Below, piece after piece: positions 6,263-10,000 of a stretch of DNA of 10,000 nucleotides; position 1 is the stretch's first letter; the number at the start of each line of letters is the position of its first letter. Origin of the DNA: Desulfomonile sp. (GTDB lineage: Bacteria; Desulfobacterota; Desulfomonilia; Desulfomonilales; Desulfomonilaceae); contig JAIWNO010000048.1 of assembly GCA_020216785.1 (NCBI GenBank), positions 1-10,000 on the forward strand, read 5' to 3'. Position numbers and translations under genes: made by a program. Below the pieces are notes generated by a model. It ran no database searches. It was not told the DNA's origin and worked only from the letters and a program-made list of their open reading frames with translations.

Positions 6263-9200
6263 TCACTTTTCATCGAGCACTTTCCGCACTGTTTCAAGGA
6301 ATTCCTTCATGTTGTAAGGCTTGCGGACGTGACTTCGAGCACCACTCTTGATAACGGTCTTGAGTGGACCATTCGCCGTGTACCCGCTTGCGATAATTAC
6401 TTTCACCCGAGGATCGATCACGAGGAGCTGTTCCAGACATTGCCTGCCGCCCATTTCAGGCATAATCAGGTCCAGGACCACCAAGGCGATCCGGCTTCGG
6501 TCCCGGTGATAGATTTCGACAGCTTCCCGTCCATTGGCCGCGGTGAGCACTTCGTAACCCGCGTGACGAAGGATCTTCGTGCCGAGTTCCCGTATGGACC
6601 CCTCATCGTCCACAAGGAGCACCGTCTCGCTCCCACTGCTGGGCAGCTGCGCCTCGGGCGCTTTTTCCCCGGACGCCGCCGGCTCTTCCAAGGCGGGGAA
6701 ATAGACCTTGAATTCTGTTCCAACCCCCGGTTCGCTGTAGCACGTGATGTGTCCGCGGTGTTGCTTCACGATGCCGTAAACCATGGAAAGCCCGAGGCCG
6801 GTACCGCGCCCGGCTTCTTTGGTGGTGAAGAACGGCTCAAATATATGGGCCAATGTCTCGCGATCCATGCCATGTCCGGTGTCTGAGACGGCCAGCATCA
6901 CGTACCGGCCAGGGGTCACGCCCACGTGAGTACCGCAGTACTCATCGTCGAGAGTTACGCTGCGGGTCTCGATTGTAAACCGACCTCCGTCAGGCATTGC
7001 ATCCCGCGCGTTTACCGCGAGGTTGACCAGGACCTGCTCGACCTGCGCAGGGTCGGCGTGTACCGCTTCAAGCCTCTCTGCCGGCCGCAATTCAATGTCG
7101 ATCATCTTCGGGACCATGCGTGAAAGCATCTTCTTGACATGCTCCAAGAGGTGGTTGAGGTCTACCGGTCTGAGCTGCGGCTCAATTCGCCGACTGAACG
7201 TGAGGAGCATCCGCACCAGGTCCGCGCCGCTCTGCGCTGCGTGAACAATCCTTTCCAAGTCTTCTCGGTCCGGGTCTCCGAACTTCTTCTCTGCAAGGAG
7301 GATTTCGCCGTACCCGAGGATGACCGTGAGGATGTTGTTGAAATCATGCGCGATACCTCCGGCAAGCGTCCCGATGGCTTCCAGCTTCTGAGCCTGGATG
7401 AGCTGCGACCGCAGCGACTTGGGCTCGCTTATGTCCAGGACGAAGCCGAGCGCGGCGGGTTTTCCTTCGTATGTGATGCGGGAGGTCCAGACCTCCATGT
7501 CGAAGGGCTGCCCGTCGGCCTTGATTCCTATGGCTTCGTAATGGGTCTCAACCTTACCGCCTGCCTTGCGGTCCGCAGATCTGCGTTGGATTCGAGCATG
7601 CTCTTCCGGAGCATATAGGGCTTCCAGAGGTAGTCCGATAATCGAGTCCGCGCTCTCGTAACCGAATAACCGGACGAACGCTGGGTTGGCGTACACGTAC
7701 CGCCCGTCCTGAACGACCCGAATCCCCACCGGAGAGGAGTCGACTATAGCGCGAAGACGCTCCTCAGACTCACTGAGCGCAGCCCGGGACAGTTCCTGTT
7801 CGGTGATGTCCCGGTCAATGGCGAGTATGTACTTGTGTCCGCCCAGCTCTATGAGGCGCGCGTTGATCTCCACCGGAAAGACCGTCCCGTCCTTGCGACG
7901 GTGCTCGGCGCGCTCCCTGACTGTCTCTCCGCTGAGGCACCTCTGGTGCCGTTTGGGTTGCTCAAGTGCGGATGCAGGCGTATCAAGGTCCCTGATGGAG
8001 AGTCGGGTAAGCTCCTCCATGGTATACCCGTGCTGCTCGGCCGCGGTGCGGTTTGCCATGATTATTCGGCCCTCGTTGGGGCCCTCCGCTTCGAGGATGT
8101 AAATGCAATCTCCCGCTGCATCAAAGAGCGAGCGGAAGCGCATCTCGCTCTCCATGAGCCGCTCCTTCAAACGAAGAGACGCGATCCCGTACGCTATGTC
8201 CTCGGTAAGTTCCGGAATAAGTTGCTTCTCACCCCTCTCAAATCCTTCGTGATCTATGGACAATATCACGAGGGCGGCAATGGTGCGCTCTTCGATCTTG
8301 ATGGGAAGACCCAGCCACATGCCCGTAATCGGCGGCCCGGATTTGCCCTCGGCATCGATTGCAGGCTCGACAACCGCAATCGCCGGCTCGCCGGTTGCGA
8401 TCGCTTCCCGCGCCGCCTTGAGGCCCCTGTCGGCTTCCGCAACTGCAGGAAGTTTTTTCGTATCGGGCAGCGCGCAGATGCCCCAAACTGCGCTTTCGCC
8501 TGCGTAGGTAATCCACGCGGCCGCGAACCCGCCGACGTCGACAATCACTTGGCAGATCCGATTTACCAGCGACTGTTCGTCTTTCGCCCTGATGAGCGCC
8601 TGATTGCAGTCGCTCAAGATCTTCAGTGCGCGGTTCGCCCTCACCAATGACTCCTCCAGGCGCGCCCGTCGTTTGATTTCAGCCACCAGCGACTCGTTTG
8701 TGTCATGCAACTGGGCCGTGCGGACTTGGACCTGCTCTTGGAGGTCTTCGTGCCAATGCTGGATGCGCTCCGCCATTGAGTTGAACGTTGCCGCCAGACG
8801 ACCGACTTCGTCGCGCCGGCTTATCGCAGCACGTGCCTCCAGATTGCCCGCCTCAATTTCCTCGGCAGCATGGCTGAGGTCTTCGATTGGCCGGGAGACC
8901 CGTGTACTGATAAGTAGGATGAGAATTCCGCCCAAGACCATGCCGAACACCGCAGCAGCCGCTGTCTGGGCAAGCATTCTGTGAAGAGGGGCAAACACCT
9001 CTGCTTGGTCCCGTTTTACCACCAGACCCCAGCCCTCATCGGGGCCGACGTTTATGTGTCGGTACGCCGCGAGGACCGGTACTCCACGATAATCTTTCCC
9101 AGCGATAGTCCCCTCATAGCCTTGAGATGCCAGCAACGCCGGCCGGGCCGTGATTTTATGTTCGAGGGTTTTTGCCGCCGAGCCGTCGGCGAGGGGATAT

Positions 9201-9979
9201 TTCAGGGTCACAAGGATGCGCGCGTCTTTATCCACAAGGACCACATCATCTGTTTTACCGAGCCCCGCGCCTGTGTAGAAAAGCGGTCGGAGGAATACCT
9301 CGGTGTCGATGTGCATCGCGAGCACTCCCACGATGTTGCGCTGTGGGGCGGCTTCTCCCGACAGGTCTTCGATTGCATGTGAAATGACAAGGCAGGTCCT
9401 GTTGTCGGGGCGGTGCTTCTCGACGGACACCGCGACCTGGTTCGGGAGTTCGAGGGCCTTTCTGAAAGAGCGCCAGTGGGAAACGTCCTTGCCAATATCC
9501 TCAGGGTCCGTGGAGATCATCACCCGCCCTGTTTTGGGATCGGTCGCCTGGATCTTCCAGTATGCCTTATAGAGAGAGGTTATTTGCTTGAACCGCTCCA
9601 GGATGGTCTCATGTAGACGCTGAATATCACTGTCAGCGGTGCCGGCGCCGGATTCGCCGGATAGGACGGTAAGGTCCTTTAACGACCCCCATACAACCCT
9701 GTTATGAGCCAACGCTGCCGCGTTGGTCTTACGCTCATTCAGCCACAGTTCCATACGCTCCTTTTTCAGGTCGGCAACAAGGCTTAACTCGTTGAGCACC
9801 TGATTTTGTTCCTGAGCGTAGAGCCCTCCGTATTCGGTAAACGGTATCCCGAACATCCACAGCACGACGAGCAAGAGATAAACCGCAACAAAAATCGAAC
9901 CAAAGCCGACAAGCATTTTGGAACGGAGGCTGAAGAAAGGCGCAGCCTTTTTTGAAACAATTCCGGAAGACCCTACCAT
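6263..9979 (-). CDS. Membrane-bound hybrid sensor histidine kinase (Cache-HAMP-GAF-PAS-PAS-HisKA-HATPase-REC)
   Basis: Predicted inner-membrane sensor that autophosphorylates on histidine and passes phosphate to its own receiver. In order over 1238 residues: basic N-terminus; membrane helix (about 22-46); large outer domain of double-Cache type (about 47-336); second membrane helix (337-358); HAMP (359-413, with SRPIEDL and RRDEVGRL); coiled coil (to about 455); GAF (456-605); two PAS domains (612-730 and 738-855); HisKA with H878 in GGIAHDFNN; HATPase_c with NLAVN (N986, N990), SDTGHGMD (from 1032) and GRGTGLGLSM (from 1058); receiver with VDDE (1123-1126), phosphoacceptor D1170 and K1220. 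All catalytic motifs are intact. There is no HPt domain and no response regulator beside it, so the output partner is unknown; the ligand is also unknown. The start is supported by AGGAGG nine bases upstream. It converges on topA; its promoter is outside the window. Confidence 0.93.
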   Translation of the reverse strand: MVGSSGIVSKKAAPFFSLRSKMLVGFGSIFVAVYLLLVVLWMFGIPFTEYGGLYAQEQNQVLNELSLVADLKKERMELWLNERKTNAAALAHNRVVWGSLKDLTVLSGESGAGTADSDIQRLHETILERFKQITSLYKAYWKIQATDPKTGRVMISTDPEDIGKDVSHWRSFRKALELPNQVAVSVEKHRPDNRTCLVISHAIEDLSGEAAPQRNIVGVLAMHIDTEVFLRPLFYTGAGLGKTDDVVLVDKDARILVTLKYPLADGSAAKTLEHKITARPALLASQGYEGTIAGKDYRGVPVLAAYRHINVGPDEGWGLVVKRDQAEVFAPLHRMLAQTAAAAVFGMVLGGILILLISTRVSRPIEDLSHAAEEIEAGNLEARAAISRRDEVGRLAATFNSMAERIQHWHEDLQEQVQVRTAQLHDTNESLVAEIKRRARLEESLVRANRALKILSDCNQALIRAKDEQSLVNRICQVIVDVGGFAAAWITYAGESAVWGICALPDTKKLPAVAEADRGLKAAREAIATGEPAIAVVEPAIDAEGKSGPPITGMWLGLPIKIEERTIAALVILSIDHEGFERGEKQLIPELTEDIAYGIASLRLKERLMESEMRFRSLFDAAGDCIYILEAEGPNEGRIIMANRTAAEQHGYTMEELTRLSIRDLDTPASALEQPKRHQRCLSGETVRERAEHRRKDGTVFPVEINARLIELGGHKYILAIDRDITEQELSRAALSESEERLRAIVDSSPVGIRVVQDGRYVYANPAFVRLFGYESADSIIGLPLEALYAPEEHARIQRRSADRKAGGKVETHYEAIGIKADGQPFDMEVWTSRITYEGKPAALGFVLDISEPKSLRSQLIQAQKLEAIGTLAGGIAHDFNNILTVILGYGEILLAEKKFGDPDREDLERIVHAAQSGADLVRMLLTFSRRIEPQLRPVDLNHLLEHVKKMLSRMVPKMIDIELRPAERLEAVHADPAQVEQVLVNLAVNARDAMPDGGRFTIETRSVTLDDEYCGTHVGVTPGRYVMLAVSDTGHGMDRETLAHIFEPFFTTKEAGRGTGLGLSMVYGIVKQHRGHITCYSEPGVGTEFKVYFPALEEPAASGEKAPEAQLPSSGSETVLLVDDEGSIRELGTKILRHAGYEVLTAANGREAVEIYHRDRSRIALVVLDLIMPEMGGRQCLEQLLVIDPRVKVIIASGYTANGPLKTVIKSGARSHVRKPYNMKEFLETVRKVLDEK

Positions 9980-9988
9980 GCTCTTGGC

Positions 9989-9994
9989 CCTCCT
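9989..9994 (-). promoter_or_regulatory. Ribosome binding site of the hybrid kinase gene
   Basis: On the minus strand AGGAGG (9994-9989) lies nine bases before the ATG at 9979. It is a full Shine-Dalgarno match and supports this start over later in-frame ATG codons such as residue 22, which would delete the basic N-terminus before the first membrane helix. Confidence 0.65.
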
Positions 9995-10000
9995 TCTCTG

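Noticed and set aside
6233..6886. A 217-residue plus-strand open frame opposite the kinase receiver and ATPase domains
   Set aside because: Its sequence mirrors conserved kinase motifs on the other strand and has no recognisable fold.
7835..8650. A 271-residue plus-strand open frame inside the hybrid kinase gene
   Set aside because: It is antisense to the GAF and PAS coding region, shows no recognisable domain, and long antisense frames are expected opposite GC-rich genes.

Overview
This 10 kb window holds five protein-coding genes from a bacterial chromosome. It is GC-rich by eye (not counted) and codes densely. Nothing fixes the phylum. The Gram-negative-style hybrid kinase, the dprA-topA pair and the PAPS-type sulfotransferase would all fit an environmental lineage such as Nitrospirota, NC10 or a deltaproteobacterial group, but that is an impression, not a demonstration. 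I see no tRNA, rRNA, CRISPR array, insertion sequence, prophage gene or attachment site.

Layout. Positions 1-666 (minus) are the N-terminal 222 codons of a sulfotransferase-family gene that runs off the left edge. Positions 667-924 are a divergent promoter region: a near-consensus sigma-70 promoter faces left towards the sulfotransferase, and an extended -10 element faces right towards glgA, followed by a long, possibly structured leader. Positions 925-2406 (plus) are glgA, glycogen synthase, starting with TTG. Positions 2551-3672 (plus) are dprA, the DNA-processing protein that loads RecA on incoming single-stranded DNA. Positions 3760-6078 (plus) are topA, DNA topoisomerase I with four C-terminal zinc ribbons. 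Positions 6263-9979 (minus) are a 1238-residue membrane-bound hybrid histidine kinase with a complete Cache-HAMP-GAF-PAS-PAS-HisKA-HATPase-REC architecture. It converges on topA across a 184-base gap that contains a hairpin.

How the genes relate. dprA followed by topA is a common bacterial arrangement, both being DNA-handling genes. glgA makes alpha-1,4-glucan from a nucleotide-glucose donor, but no other glycogen gene is visible beside it. The kinase has no separate response regulator or obvious target in the window.

I found no clear previously undescribed system. The points most worth a second look are the glutamine that replaces the sugar-nucleotide-binding lysine of the GlgA KxGG motif, the long glgA leader with nested inverted repeats, a tiny reading frame that could couple translation into topA, and the unassigned sulfotransferase at the left edge.
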